Assembly: GCF_030167925.1 (NCBI RefSeq)
Contig: NZ_JASKUT010000001.1
Location: forward strand, 1,054,001-1,118,000
Origin: Paenibacillus silviterrae
Lineage (GTDB): Bacteria; Bacillota; Bacilli; Paenibacillales; NBRC-103111
Direction of reading: 5' to 3'
DNA: 64,000 nt
The notes beneath the pieces were generated by a model. That model was not told where the DNA came from. It searched no databases and saw nothing but the letters and a program-made list of their open reading frames with translations. Made by a program: the position numbers and the translations under genes. Position 1 is the stretch's first letter. Each line of letters begins with the position of its first letter. This document shows positions 19,597 through 28,230 of this stretch, piece after piece.

Positions 19597-21777
19597 ATGA
19601 TCGGTAGACAGCTGGGAGGTCGCTACGAGATTCTGGAACGAGTCGGCGGCGGCGGGATGGCTATAGTTTACAAAGGACTAGATATTTTATTACATCGACA
19701 TGTAGCCGTTAAAATACTAAGACAGCAGTATGTGCACGACGAGGAGTTTATTCAGCGTTTTCGCCGGGAAGCACAGGCAGCCGCATCATTATCCCACCCC
19801 AACGTGGTTAGTATTTACGATGTAGGGCAGGAAGAAGACGTACATTATATCGTGATGGAATACGTGGAAGGGCACACGCTGAACAGCTTGATCAAAGAAC
19901 GGGCCCCGCTTCAGGTGGAAGAGGCGATTCATATTGCGGTGCAAATTTGCGATGCTCTGGACCACGCCCATCACAATCAAATCATCCACCGCGATATTAA
20001 GCCGCACAATATTCTTATCGGGCGTAACGGCCGGGTCAAGGTGACGGACTTCGGAATCGCGCGGGCGGTCACGTCCTCCACGATCACGCAGACCGGCTCC
20101 GTAGTAGGCTCCGTGCATTATTTTTCTCCCGAGCATGCCAAAGGAACGCCGACCGGCGAGCAGTCTGACCTGTATTCCCTCGGAATCGTCATGTACCAAA
20201 TGCTCACAGGACGTCTGCCTTTCCTTGGGGAAAGCCCAATCAGTGTTGCACTGAAGCATCTGCAGGAGGATGTGGAGGAGCCGCGGAAGGTAAATCCGCT
20301 TATTCCGCAAAGCGTGGAGAACATTATTCTACGCGCGATGCGCAAAAGCACGACGGAGCGTTACCGGACGGCGCAGGACATGATGAGCGATCTGGAGGCA
20401 TGCTTGCAGCCGCATCGCCGGAATGAGCCCAAGGTGAACTTCTTCGATGAGGACGAGATGGATGAGGAGAAGACACGGGTCATTCCCGCTCTTCGGCCGA
20501 GTCAATATGCCCCTCAGGAAAGGGCGGCTGCTGCCGAGGCTTCGGAAGAGGAAGAGTCGGAGGCTCCTGCCGAGCAGGGGAAGAAAAAGCGCCGCTGGGT
20601 TAAGCCTTTGATCTGGTTTATCGTCTTGATGGCCCTTCTGGCAGGAATGTGGTCGCTTGTCGGTTACGTGAAGGGGATGCTGGTGGTACCTGAGGTCGAG
20701 GTGCCGAATGTGGTAGGCAAGCCTTTGACGGAGGCGCAAGCGGCCCTCATCGCTCTCAAGCTCATACCCGACGTATCGTATGAGGTGAACAAGGAAATCG
20801 CGAAGGATACCGTTCTGCGTCAAAGCAGTACGAATACCAAGGTAAAGGAAAACTCAACGGTGAAGCTGACCGTCAGCAAGGGACCGGAGCTCGAGAAGCT
20901 GCCGAACCTGGTCGGACAAAAGCTGGTAGAGGCGAAGATGGCGCTGAGTGCGCTGGGCATTAAGGATGACAGCAGGATCAAGGTTGAGAAAAAATATATG
21001 GATGAGCCGCCCGATACGGTACTGGTACAGAACCCGGCTGCCGGTACGGAGGTCGATCCGGCGACGGCAACGGTCGTCCTGACGATCAGTCAAGGCAGGG
21101 AAACGTTCAAAATGCCGAACCTGGTCGGCTTGACGGAGGCGGAGGCGCGTAACCGGATCACGGTCAGCAACCTGAAGCTTGCGAAGGACGGCATCAACGT
21201 AGAGACCAGCTACAAGCAGCCGAAGGGAAAGGTCATTACCCAGTTCCCGTTCCAGCCTAACGAAGAGGTTTCGGCCGGGTCGGAGATCAAGCTGATCATT
21301 AGCTCGGGTCTTCCGGAGGAAGCCGGTCCGATGACGGTAAGCGTTCCGGTGAAGCCTGCGCGGGAAGGCAAGAGCTCTACGGTCAAAATTTTGCTGACGG
21401 ACGCGCAGTATGATAATTTCGAGTATCAAACGCTTAATATAACCAAGACGGAGGCCGTCAGCGTCAAGCTGGTGGTATCGCCCGAGAAGAACGCGACCAT
21501 TCAGGTGAAGGTCGATAATGCGACAGCCGATATTATGACAGTCACCTACCAGGATTATCTTGCTCAGAAGAACGGCAAGCCGGCCGCGCCGTCAGGTACG
21601 ACTCCTGCGCCGGGGACAACAGCCCCCGCGCCGACTCCTACGCCTGCAACGGGAACCGGCACGGCGCCGGCAACCGGCGGAACAGGCGCAGCGACACCGT
21701 CTACGGGCGGAGCGCAAAGCGGCAATACGTCTGGAGCTCCAACAACTACAACAGGCACGGGAGGCAGAACTCAATAA
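19597..21777 (+). CDS. prkC: Membrane Ser/Thr protein kinase with three PASTA domains
   Basis: PrkC senses muropeptides outside the cell and phosphorylates cytoplasmic targets; in B. subtilis it triggers spore germination. Of 726 residues, 1 to about 270 are a Hanks kinase (GGGGMAIVYKG, HRDIKPHN, DFGIAR), about 336-356 is a single membrane helix, and three PASTA repeats lie at about 364-430, 431-500 and 502-571, each starting with a PNxVG motif. A further beta-like segment precedes a Thr/Pro/Ala/Gly-rich tail (about 659-726). The tail makes it longer than B. subtilis PrkC (about 650) and may span the wall. The stop overlaps the rsgA start by one base (TAATG). Confidence 0.95.
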   Translation: MIGRQLGGRYEILERVGGGGMAIVYKGLDILLHRHVAVKILRQQYVHDEEFIQRFRREAQAAASLSHPNVVSIYDVGQEEDVHYIVMEYVEGHTLNSLIKERAPLQVEEAIHIAVQICDALDHAHHNQIIHRDIKPHNILIGRNGRVKVTDFGIARAVTSSTITQTGSVVGSVHYFSPEHAKGTPTGEQSDLYSLGIVMYQMLTGRLPFLGESPISVALKHLQEDVEEPRKVNPLIPQSVENIILRAMRKSTTERYRTAQDMMSDLEACLQPHRRNEPKVNFFDEDEMDEEKTRVIPALRPSQYAPQERAAAAEASEEEESEAPAEQGKKKRRWVKPLIWFIVLMALLAGMWSLVGYVKGMLVVPEVEVPNVVGKPLTEAQAALIALKLIPDVSYEVNKEIAKDTVLRQSSTNTKVKENSTVKLTVSKGPELEKLPNLVGQKLVEAKMALSALGIKDDSRIKVEKKYMDEPPDTVLVQNPAAGTEVDPATATVVLTISQGRETFKMPNLVGLTEAEARNRITVSNLKLAKDGINVETSYKQPKGKVITQFPFQPNEEVSAGSEIKLIISSGLPEEAGPMTVSVPVKPAREGKSSTVKILLTDAQYDNFEYQTLNITKTEAVSVKLVVSPEKNATIQVKVDNATADIMTVTYQDYLAQKNGKPAAPSGTTPAPGTTAPAPTPTPATGTGTAPATGGTGAATPSTGGAQSGNTSGAPTTTTGTGGRTQ

Positions 21778-22721
21778 TGCCAGCAGGTTTAATCGTAAAG
21801 GCGCTAAGCGGATATTACTATGTACTTCCGGATGATTCGGAGGATCGGGAGCCGGTGCAATGCCGGGCAAGAGGAATCTTCAAAAAAAGGGGAGTTTCCC
21901 CCTTGGTTGGAGACCGAGTGGAATTTGAGCTGACGGAGAACGGCGAGGGGACGGTCACGGAAATTCTCCCCCGTCATTCGGAGCTGGTGAGACCTCCTAT
22001 TGCAAATGTCGATCTTGTCGTACTGGTTTTCTCTGTGACCGAGCCGACGCTAAACCTGCAGCTGTTGGATAAGTTTCTTGTGCACACGGAAAGCGCAGGA
22101 CTGGACACGGTCATTTGCTTTACGAAGCAGGATCTCGTGCCCGGCTCTGCTTCGATGGAAACCGCCTCCGAGCTGACGGAGAGCGAGGAAGAGGAGGCGG
22201 CTTCGCTGGATTCCGCCGTTCAATTATACGAATCGATCGGTTACCCGGTGCTGATGACAAGCGCCAAGGAAGGCATCGGCGTGGCCGAGGTGGAGCGGCG
22301 CCTGATCGGCCGCATCGGCGTATTCGCCGGGCAATCCGGCGTCGGGAAATCCTCGCTGCTTAATGCGATGATTCCGGGTCTTGATCTGGAAACGAATGCG
22401 ATCAGCAATAAGCTCGGCCGCGGGAAGCATACGACCCGTCATGTCGAGCTGATACGGCTGCCGAACGGGGGCATTGTTGCGGATACGCCGGGCTTCAGCT
22501 CGCTTGATTTTCTACAGATTGAAGAGGCGGAGGAGCTCAGCTCCTGCTTCCGGGAATTCCAGCTGCTTTCCGAGCAATGCCGCTTTCGGGGCTGCCTTCA
22601 TCAGCACGAGCCGGACTGTAAGGTCCAAGAGGCCGTGGCGGAAGGGCAAATCGTCTCATCCCGCTACAATCACTATTTGCAATTTCTGACTGAAATTAAA
22701 GAGAGAAAAAGGAGGTATTGA
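21777..22721 (+). CDS. rsgA: Ribosome small subunit-dependent GTPase A
   Basis: RsgA (YloQ/CpgA) is a circularly permuted GTPase acting in late 30S maturation. In 314 residues there is an N-terminal OB fold, then G4 FTKQDL, G1 [13 protein letters not shown]3 DTPGFSSL, and a C-terminal zinc site [15 protein letters not shown] run of acidic residues (about 120-140) interrupts the G4-G5 region and looks like a lineage-specific insertion. It overlaps prkC by one base and rpe's ribosome site lies inside its last codons. Confidence 0.95.
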   Translation: MPAGLIVKALSGYYYVLPDDSEDREPVQCRARGIFKKRGVSPLVGDRVEFELTENGEGTVTEILPRHSELVRPPIANVDLVVLVFSVTEPTLNLQLLDKFLVHTESAGLDTVICFTKQDLVPGSASMETASELTESEEEEAASLDSAVQLYESIGYPVLMTSAKEGIGVAEVERRLIGRIGVFAGQSGVGKSSLLNAMIPGLDLETNAISNKLGRGKHTTRHVELIRLPNGGIVADTPGFSSLDFLQIEEAEELSSCFREFQLLSEQCRFRGCLHQHEPDCKVQEAVAEGQIVSSRYNHYLQFLTEIKERKRRY

Positions 22722-22723
22722 TC

Positions 22724-23383
22724 ATGCTGCGAATCGCCCCTTCTATTTTATCTGCGGACTTCTCCCGGTTGGGGGAAGACATTGCGGACGTTGAGCGCGG
22801 TGGAGCGGATTGGATCCACGTCGATGTTATGGACGGACATTTCGTTCCGAACATTACCATTGGCCCCCTGGTCGTGGAGTCGATTCGTCCGATCACCAAG
22901 CTTCCGCTTGACGTACATCTGATGATCGAGGAGCCTGACCGATACATTCCTGCCTTCGCCAAGGCCGGGGCGGACCTGATCTCCGTTCACGTGGAGGCGG
23001 CGCGCCATCTGCACCGGACGGTGCATCTGATTAAAGAGCAGGGGGTCAAGGCAGGCATCGTTCTGAATCCGGCGACACCTTTGTCGTCCCTGGAGCATGT
23101 GCTTACCGGGGCCGTCGATCTGATCCTAATCATGACGGTGAATCCGGGCTTCGGAGGACAGCAGTTCATTCCCGAAATGCTGCCGAAGATTACACGTCTT
23201 CGTCAAATGCTGAACGAGCGAGGCTTGGATCATGTCGATATCGAGGTCGACGGGGGGATTAACCCGGAGACGGCCAAGCAGGTCATTGCCGCCGGCGCGA
23301 ACGTGCTCGTGGCAGGCAACGCGATCTTTAACCAACAGGATCGGGCGGAAGCGATTCGCCGGATTCGCGGAACGGGAGAGTGA
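22724..23383 (+). CDS. rpe: Ribulose-phosphate 3-epimerase
   Basis: Rpe interconverts ribulose 5-phosphate and xylulose 5-phosphate in the pentose phosphate pathway. The 219-residue barrel has [31 protein letters not shown] and [14 protein letters not shown] sits 8 bases before the ATG at 22724; a TTG two codons earlier is too close. Confidence 0.96.
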   Translation: MLRIAPSILSADFSRLGEDIADVERGGADWIHVDVMDGHFVPNITIGPLVVESIRPITKLPLDVHLMIEEPDRYIPAFAKAGADLISVHVEAARHLHRTVHLIKEQGVKAGIVLNPATPLSSLEHVLTGAVDLILIMTVNPGFGGQQFIPEMLPKITRLRQMLNERGLDHVDIEVDGGINPETAKQVIAAGANVLVAGNAIFNQQDRAEAIRRIRGTGE

Positions 23384-23389
23384 GGGAGC

Positions 23390-23641
23390 ATGCGTGCCTT
23401 AGCTGTCCTTGGCTTCAGCCTGCTTTGCGCGATTTTTCTGAGCCTGTTCTCCCACATCCAGGACTTATTGAAGTATGTATTTTCCCTAGGCGCCCTGTTC
23501 GCAGGCATTCAGTTTTTTAAACGATATGAAGAGCGCAGCCTGCGGATTTGGTTCGTCGCTTTGACGATCGTATTTTACTTCATCTTCGCTTTCATTTATG
23601 CCGTCTATGTCGCCATGCAGCAGATGCCTGCTCCGGCATGA
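23390..23641 (+). CDS. Small integral membrane protein of unknown function
   Basis: The 83-residue product has about three hydrophobic segments (residues 3-20, 28-43 and 53-77) joined by a short basic loop (FKRYEERSLRI). GGGAG precedes the ATG by 2-3 bases and the gene starts 6 bases after rpe, so it is probably cotranscribed. I do not recognise the family. In B. subtilis thiN occupies this interval; this protein is unrelated to ThiN. Confidence 0.7.
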   Translation: MRALAVLGFSLLCAIFLSLFSHIQDLLKYVFSLGALFAGIQFFKRYEERSLRIWFVALTIVFYFIFAFIYAVYVAMQQMPAPA

Positions 23642-23680
23642 TTACGGTGCTCCTTTCGAGGATAGCGGTTTGATAAACGC

Positions 23681-23706
23681 CCACGCCTAGCGGCGTCCTT
23701 TTTATG
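23681..23706 (+). terminator. Terminator closing the rpe transcription unit
   Basis: ACGCC (23683-23687) and GGCGT (23692-23696) form a short stem with a TAGC loop, followed by CCTTTTTAT. The stem is short, so efficiency may be moderate. Confidence 0.6.
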
Positions 23707-24414
23707 ATCTCTGCGTGCTAAGCCTCTTTTGAAGTCGTGTCCATTGGAAGGGATTTTCGGTAAGGATGCGACTTCAAAGGCGGTCCGTTAGCTTTCCACA
23801 CCTACGCATTTCCCCTCGGATCTACCCATACCTTTGATTTGATCAGAACACATCCCGATCTGCGGTCGGGAGCTGTTCAGCCTTGAATTCTGCAAAAACG
23901 CAACTTTCCCCCACGATTTGTATCAGAAGCAGGAAGATTTCTGCGTAAATACAACATTCCAAGACCATTTGCCTCATTTTCAGCCATTGCGCGCTCCTAA
24001 AGCTGCCAATTGTCACAAATCTCGATCCGAACCCCGCTTAAGCTTGTGGATTTCTGCACTTTAGCACCTTTGTACCCCTTGCCTTATACGTTTTGGCTTA
24101 GCAGGTTCACAGAAGTGCGTTCCCATGGCATATTTTCCGCTAAGCGGTGCGGGATATTTTCGCTTGATGCCCGTACGGAACCCTAGCAGATCCTTCGGCG
24201 AAAATAGCTTTTTTTCAGAGTGTCAGCCCTCCCGTTTGCTCCATCTTGTCATAAATCCAATGGGACTTTAATATGAATAAATCAAAAGTACGCGCTTTTG
24301 TAACCTTTTTCTTTTTGCGCAGGCGGGCTTTGGGAAGTCACGTTTTGGCCGCGAAGGAATATACTAGGTATGTGCTTCGGTAGGTGGGTCCGGACGCCAC
24401 CGGGAGCAGCGCAC
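23707..24414. other. Long gene-free stretch before spoVM with degenerate short repeats
   Basis: I see no gene with a convincing start, ribosome site or family on either strand. Three related segments beginning with (T)TTCTGC followed by an A/T-rich AAC-containing run occur at about 23886-23910, 23938-23960 and 24051-24073. The space matches where thiN lies in B. subtilis, but no ThiN-like residue pattern could be read. The segment may be decayed sequence, an untranslated leader, or a site of strain-specific repeats. Confidence 0.5.
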
Positions 24415-24474
24415 GGCTTTGCTGAAGCAAAGCTCCGAGGAAGATGAACGAAAGCGGCTTTGCTTCAGCAAAGC
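24415..24474 (+). repeat. Pair of mutually complementary palindromes upstream of spoVM
   Basis: The 18-base palindrome GCTTTGCTGAAGCAAAGC at 24416-24433 and its exact reverse complement GCTTTGCTTCAGCAAAGC at 24457-24474 are 23 bases apart. Each can fold alone (8-bp arms) or they can pair with one another in an 18-bp stem. The second ends 21 bases before the spoVM ATG, just before its ribosome site. Confidence 0.7.
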
Positions 24475-24495
24475 ACGTCAGAGGAGGGGTACGAG

Positions 24496-24576
24496 ATGAA
24501 ATTTTACACTATCAAGCTTCCGAAGTTTTTGGGTGGATTCGTGAAAGCCGTACTTAATACGTTCAGCAAAAACTGA
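24496..24576 (+). CDS. spoVM: Stage V sporulation protein SpoVM
   Basis: This is a 26-residue amphipathic peptide whose first 14 residues (MKFYTIKLPKFLGG) match B. subtilis SpoVM as I recall it. SpoVM binds the convex outer forespore membrane and anchors the SpoIVA coat base layer. GAGGAGGGG lies 6 bases before the ATG. The neighbour order (rpe, spoVM, opposite-strand rpmB, Asp23-family gene) is the same as in B. subtilis. The upstream DNA contains the complementary palindromes at 24416-24474; the sigma-E promoter could not be identified with confidence. Confidence 0.95.
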   Translation: MKFYTIKLPKFLGGFVKAVLNTFSKN

Positions 24577-24638
24577 CGATTCGCGTTGGTGCATACTTAA
24601 GCGGAGCGAGCCGCAAGGGTGCTCCGTCTCCGCCAACT

Positions 24639-24668
24639 AAAAAAAGCACCTGAGTCAGGTGCTTTTTG
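24639..24668. terminator. Bidirectional terminator between spoVM and rpmB
   Basis: AAAAAGCACCTGA and TCAGGTGCTTTTT form a near-perfect 13-bp stem (24641-24665), with an A run on one side and a T run on the other. It can end both the spoVM transcript and the convergent rpmB transcript. Confidence 0.9.
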
Positions 24669-24680
24669 CTTGTATAGCTA

Positions 24681-24869
24681 TTATACGCGAGTAACCTTGC
24701 CAGCTTTCAGAGCTCGGGTGCTAACCCAAACGCGCTTCGGCTTGCCGTCCACCAGAATGCGAACCTTCTGTACGTTGACACCCCAAGTGCGTCTTGTCTT
24801 ATTGTTCGCATGGGAAACGTTGTTTCCGGTACCCGGACCTTTACCAGTGATGAAACATTTGCGGGACAT
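24681..24869 (-). CDS. rpmB: 50S ribosomal protein L28
   Basis: The 62-residue product starts [24 protein letters not shown] and contains the family block [19 protein letters not shown] precedes the ATG. It has the two N-terminal residues and single early Cys typical of many Bacillota L28 proteins without a full CxxC zinc ribbon. It lies alone on the minus strand with its own promoter, as in B. subtilis. Confidence 0.97.
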   Translation of the reverse strand: MSRKCFITGKGPGTGNNVSHANNKTRRTWGVNVQKVRILVDGKPKRVWVSTRALKAGKVTRV

Positions 24870-24954
24870 TGTATTACACCTCCTTAAAAAGCTCCGACGG
24901 TTTCAAGATCGATAGCTGCTCTCCACTTTCTTTGCGTTCAAAACACACTTGAAT

Positions 24955-24984
24955 ATCATATCACAGCACATAAGCGGGCGTCAA
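24955..24984 (-). promoter_or_regulatory. rpmB: Sigma-A promoter of rpmB
   Basis: On the minus strand TTGACG (24979-24984) and TATGAT (24955-24960) are separated by 18 bases, with a TG extension just before the -10. This gives an untranslated leader of about 80 bases. Confidence 0.75.
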
Positions 24985-25100
24985 CGCGAAGCACACCGAT
25001 TTATGCAATATTCATCAATTTATTTATTTCTTTTCATATCTATAGTACAATGAAAAATAGTCCATCCTAATCATTGTATATTTTAAAGGAGCTGTTGGAG

Positions 25101-25463
25101 ATGGCTATAGAACTGGCGACAGAGTATGGCAAGGTGTTTGTAACGGATGAAGTCATCGCAATACTTGCAGGCTCGGCGGCATTGGATTGCTACGGCTTGG
25201 TCGGCATGGCTTCACGCAATCAGCTCAAGGATGGGATCGCCGAATTATTGCGCCGGGACAATTTGAGTCGCGGGGTAGAGGTACATAGAGACGAACAGGG
25301 CTTGATGGCGATCGATTTATATATCGTCGTCAGCTACGGCACGAAGATTTCCGTGGTTGCTCATAATGTGCAAACCAAGGTGAAATATGTACTGAACGAC
25401 GTGGCCGGCCTTAAGGTGGAGAACGTCAACATTTTTGTATCCGGTGTCCGGGTTGCGCAGTAG
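25101..25463 (+). CDS. yloU: Asp23/Gls24 family envelope stress protein (YloU)
   Basis: The 120-residue product starts MAIELATEYGKVFVTDEVIAILAG and carries the DUF322/Asp23 pattern (ALDCYGLVGMAS, DLYIVVSYGTKISVVA). Members are small membrane-associated proteins linked to cell-wall stress. The ATG at 25101 is preferred over an upstream TTG because AAAGGAG lies 9 bases before it. A possible -10 (TACAAT, 25046-25051) is present but no good -35. It precedes fakA, as yloU precedes yloV in B. subtilis. Confidence 0.92.
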   Translation: MAIELATEYGKVFVTDEVIAILAGSAALDCYGLVGMASRNQLKDGIAELLRRDNLSRGVEVHRDEQGLMAIDLYIVVSYGTKISVVAHNVQTKVKYVLNDVAGLKVENVNIFVSGVRVAQ

Positions 25464-25571
25464 ACAGCATGATTGGTTCCAGCGATTCATGGCAACTGGC
25501 GCATTCGCCTTGCGGTGCGGCAGTTGCTTAAGGGTCCGGATGGCATCAGAGCAGGAAGGGGAATGGTTTTT

Positions 25572-27344
25572 TTGAGTAAGCGCTTAAATATGATCAATGG
25601 ACAAGATTTCATTCGGATGGTAGAGGCGGGTGCACAGCAGCTCACGGCTAACGCGGAGCGTGTAAACGCGCTCAACGTGTTCCCTGTTCCGGATGGAGAT
25701 ACGGGCACAAATATGAATTTGACGCTGACCTCCGGCGTGGAGGAGCTGCGCCGCCGTCCTTCGTCCCATTTGGGGAAAGCTGCTGAAGCGCTTGCAAAAG
25801 GGCTGCTGATGGGAGCGCGCGGCAATTCTGGCGTGATCTTGTCACAGCTGTTCCGCGGCTTCTCGAAGGCGGTAGCCGACCTAGAGGAAGCAAATAGCCA
25901 GCAATTCGCCGCGGCACTTCAAAACGGCGTCGATATGGCGTATAAAGCGGTTGTGAAGCCGGTGGAGGGCACCATTCTTACGGTAGCCAAGGAAGCGGCA
26001 AGACATGGGGTACAGTATGCCAAGAGGCATGCAGGCATTGACGAAGTGATGCACGAGGTGCTGAGACAGGGGAAGGAAGCACTGGAACGGACGCCGGACA
26101 TGCTGCCTGTTCTGAAGCAGGTGGGGGTTGTCGATTCCGGCGGACAGGGACTGGTCTACATTTACGAGGGCTTCATGGCTGCTCTGGATGAGGAGGCGGT
26201 ACCGTCCGGACCAATCGATGTGCCTTATGCGGCGCTCGGCGCGGTAGAGACGACAGAGGCAACCTTGGAGCCGGTTCGGCTGGAGAGCCTGGCTGCGCAC
26301 GCCCACGCGCATGAACCGAAGCGGGCTCAAGCGATGCTCGCTACGGAGGATATCGAATTCGGATATTGTACGGAGTTTATCGTTACCTTAAATGCGCAGA
26401 AGACAGCGGACCGGTCCTTCGATGAGTCCCGCTTTAGGGATGAGCTCTCCGCTCATGGGGATTCCCTCCTGGTCGTGGCGGACGAAGATCTCGTCAAGGT
26501 GCATATTCACGCCGAATATCCGGGCACGGTTATGAATTTAGCCATGAACTACGGCGATCTGAGCCGAATTAAAATAGAAAACATGCGGGATCAGCACACG
26601 CATCTTCTGGAACATGACGTACCGGAAACGCCTGCAGTTGTCAGCACGGTTTCCACGGCTCCGGCCGAAGAGACGAAGGAGCTGAAGCGCTATGGCTTTG
26701 TTGCCGTCTCGGCCGGGGAAGGCATTACAAGCATTTTCTCCAGCCTTGGCGTAGACCAGGTGCTTCACGGGGGCCAGACGATGAATCCGAGCACGGAGGA
26801 TATCGTAAATGCCGTGAATGCGGTGGAAGCCCAAACGGTCTTTATTCTTCCGAACAACTCGAATATCATTCTGGCTGCCCAGCAGGCGGTGGAGCTGGTG
26901 GAGGAAAAGCAGCTTGTCGTGATTCCGAGCAAGTCCATTCCTCAAGGCATTGCAGCGGTGATTGCGTTCCAGGAGGATGCGGAGGCAGAGGTTAACGCGG
27001 ATGCTATGCAGCAGGCGCTGCAGCAAGTGCAGTCCGGACAGGTAACCTATGCGGTTCGGGATACGTCCATGGACGGCATTGAGATTAAGCAGGGCGATTA
27101 CATCGGGATTCATAACGGCAAAATCGTCTCGGCCGAGCCGGATATTACGGCTTCCTGCCGCAAGCTGATCGACAGCCTGCTTCAGGACGGGCGGGAGATT
27201 CTGACGATCTATACCGGTGCGGAGGCGGAAGACGCGGTGACGGCAGAGCTCGAGTCTTACGTCGAATCCTCTTACAAGCAGGTGGAGCTGGAGGTTCATG
27301 CCGGCGGACAGCCGGTGTATTATTACATCATCTCCGCCGAATAG
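25572..27344 (+). CDS. fakA: Fatty acid kinase catalytic subunit FakA (DAK/DegV-like, YloV)
   Basis: FakA phosphorylates fatty acids bound to a FakB (DegV) partner for phospholipid synthesis. The product (590 residues from the TTG at 25572) has a DhaL/DAK2 nucleotide domain with ALNVFPVPDGDTGTNMNLT and GARGNSGVILSQL, a middle domain, and a C-terminal DegV-like domain. The TTG start gives the N-terminus MSKRLNMINGQDFIRMVEAG, matching the YloV start, with AGGAAGGGG about 10 bases upstream; an ATG three codons earlier (25563) sits too close. The next gene is a DegV/FakB protein, so both halves of the kinase are adjacent. Confidence 0.93.
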   Translation: MSKRLNMINGQDFIRMVEAGAQQLTANAERVNALNVFPVPDGDTGTNMNLTLTSGVEELRRRPSSHLGKAAEALAKGLLMGARGNSGVILSQLFRGFSKAVADLEEANSQQFAAALQNGVDMAYKAVVKPVEGTILTVAKEAARHGVQYAKRHAGIDEVMHEVLRQGKEALERTPDMLPVLKQVGVVDSGGQGLVYIYEGFMAALDEEAVPSGPIDVPYAALGAVETTEATLEPVRLESLAAHAHAHEPKRAQAMLATEDIEFGYCTEFIVTLNAQKTADRSFDESRFRDELSAHGDSLLVVADEDLVKVHIHAEYPGTVMNLAMNYGDLSRIKIENMRDQHTHLLEHDVPETPAVVSTVSTAPAEETKELKRYGFVAVSAGEGITSIFSSLGVDQVLHGGQTMNPSTEDIVNAVNAVEAQTVFILPNNSNIILAAQQAVELVEEKQLVVIPSKSIPQGIAAVIAFQEDAEAEVNADAMQQALQQVQSGQVTYAVRDTSMDGIEIKQGDYIGIHNGKIVSAEPDITASCRKLIDSLLQDGREILTIYTGAEAEDAVTAELESYVESSYKQVELEVHAGGQPVYYYIISAE

Positions 27345-27378
27345 AATAAATAAAGTTCAATATGTTGGGGGTGACCCT

Positions 27379-28230
27379 ATGAGTCAAGTTCGGATTGTAA
27401 CGGATAGCACGGCAGATATTCCGGAGAGCGTGCGCAAGGAGCTTGGAATCGAAATGGTGCCGCTGAAGGTGCTGTTCGGTTCGGAATCTTATTTGGACGG
27501 GGTAGACATCGGCACGGAAGCGTTCTTCACCAAGCTGGCCGTTTCGGCCGGCCTTCCTACCACGTCTCAGCCGTCTCCGGTTGAATTTATGGAAACGTAT
27601 AAACGGGTTTTCGACAGCGGAGCGCAGTCCATCGTTTCGATTCATCTCGCTTCTGCGCTAAGCGGGACGTATCAATCGGCGCATTTGGCCCAGTCCATGC
27701 TGGATGGCGATGCGGACGTTACGGTCGTCGATTCCTTGTCGGCTTCCTACGGCATCGGCATGCTGGTTGTCGCCGCAGCGGAGGCAGCCAAGCAGGGCAA
27801 GAGCAAGGAAGAGATCGTTCAGCTCATTGAAGAGCTGAAGAGCAGCCGGCGCCTCTACTTCCTTGTCGATACGCTGGAGTACTTGCAGAAGGGCGGCCGC
27901 ATCGGCAAAGCCTCCGCTTTGGTCGGGTCGCTGCTCAACATCAAACCTATTCTCTCGATTAACGGCGAGGGCCAGGTGTATTCGGTAGACAAGGTACGCG
28001 GGCAGAAGAAGGCTATGGCCCGTATGATCGAGCTGTTTCAACAGGATTATGCGGGGGTGCCGATGCACCTGACCGTTGCTCACGGAAAGGCGCCGGAGGC
28101 GGCGGAGGAGCTGAACGCTCTGATGCATCAGCATTTTGACGTACGCAGCTCGAGGTTTACCGAAATTGGCCCTGTGATCGGTACCCACACGGGTCCCGGA
28201 GTCGTGGCGGCTTTTGTTTGGAAGGCGTAA
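27379..28230 (+). CDS. DegV family fatty-acid-binding protein (FakB-like)
   Basis: The 283-residue DegV fold protein starts MSQVRIVTDSTADIPESV, with TTSQPSPVEF and the fatty-acid/phosphate-binding SLSASYG and GGRIGK motifs. FakB proteins hold a fatty acid for phosphorylation by FakA. GGGGGTGA precedes the ATG. It lies 34 bases after fakA and overlaps recG by one base. In B. subtilis the sdaAB/sdaAA genes occupy this place, so linkage of fakA and fakB here is a lineage difference. Confidence 0.92.
   Translation: MSQVRIVTDSTADIPESVRKELGIEMVPLKVLFGSESYLDGVDIGTEAFFTKLAVSAGLPTTSQPSPVEFMETYKRVFDSGAQSIVSIHLASALSGTYQSAHLAQSMLDGDADVTVVDSLSASYGIGMLVVAAAEAAKQGKSKEEIVQLIEELKSSRRLYFLVDTLEYLQKGGRIGKASALVGSLLNIKPILSINGEGQVYSVDKVRGQKKAMARMIELFQQDYAGVPMHLTVAHGKAPEAAEELNALMHQHFDVRSSRFTEIGPVIGTHTGPGVVAAFVWKA

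Noticed and set aside
24619..24915. Plus-strand frame of 98 codons across rpmB
   Set aside because: The minus strand encodes ribosomal protein L28 with a strong promoter and ribosome site; the plus frame begins in a terminator.
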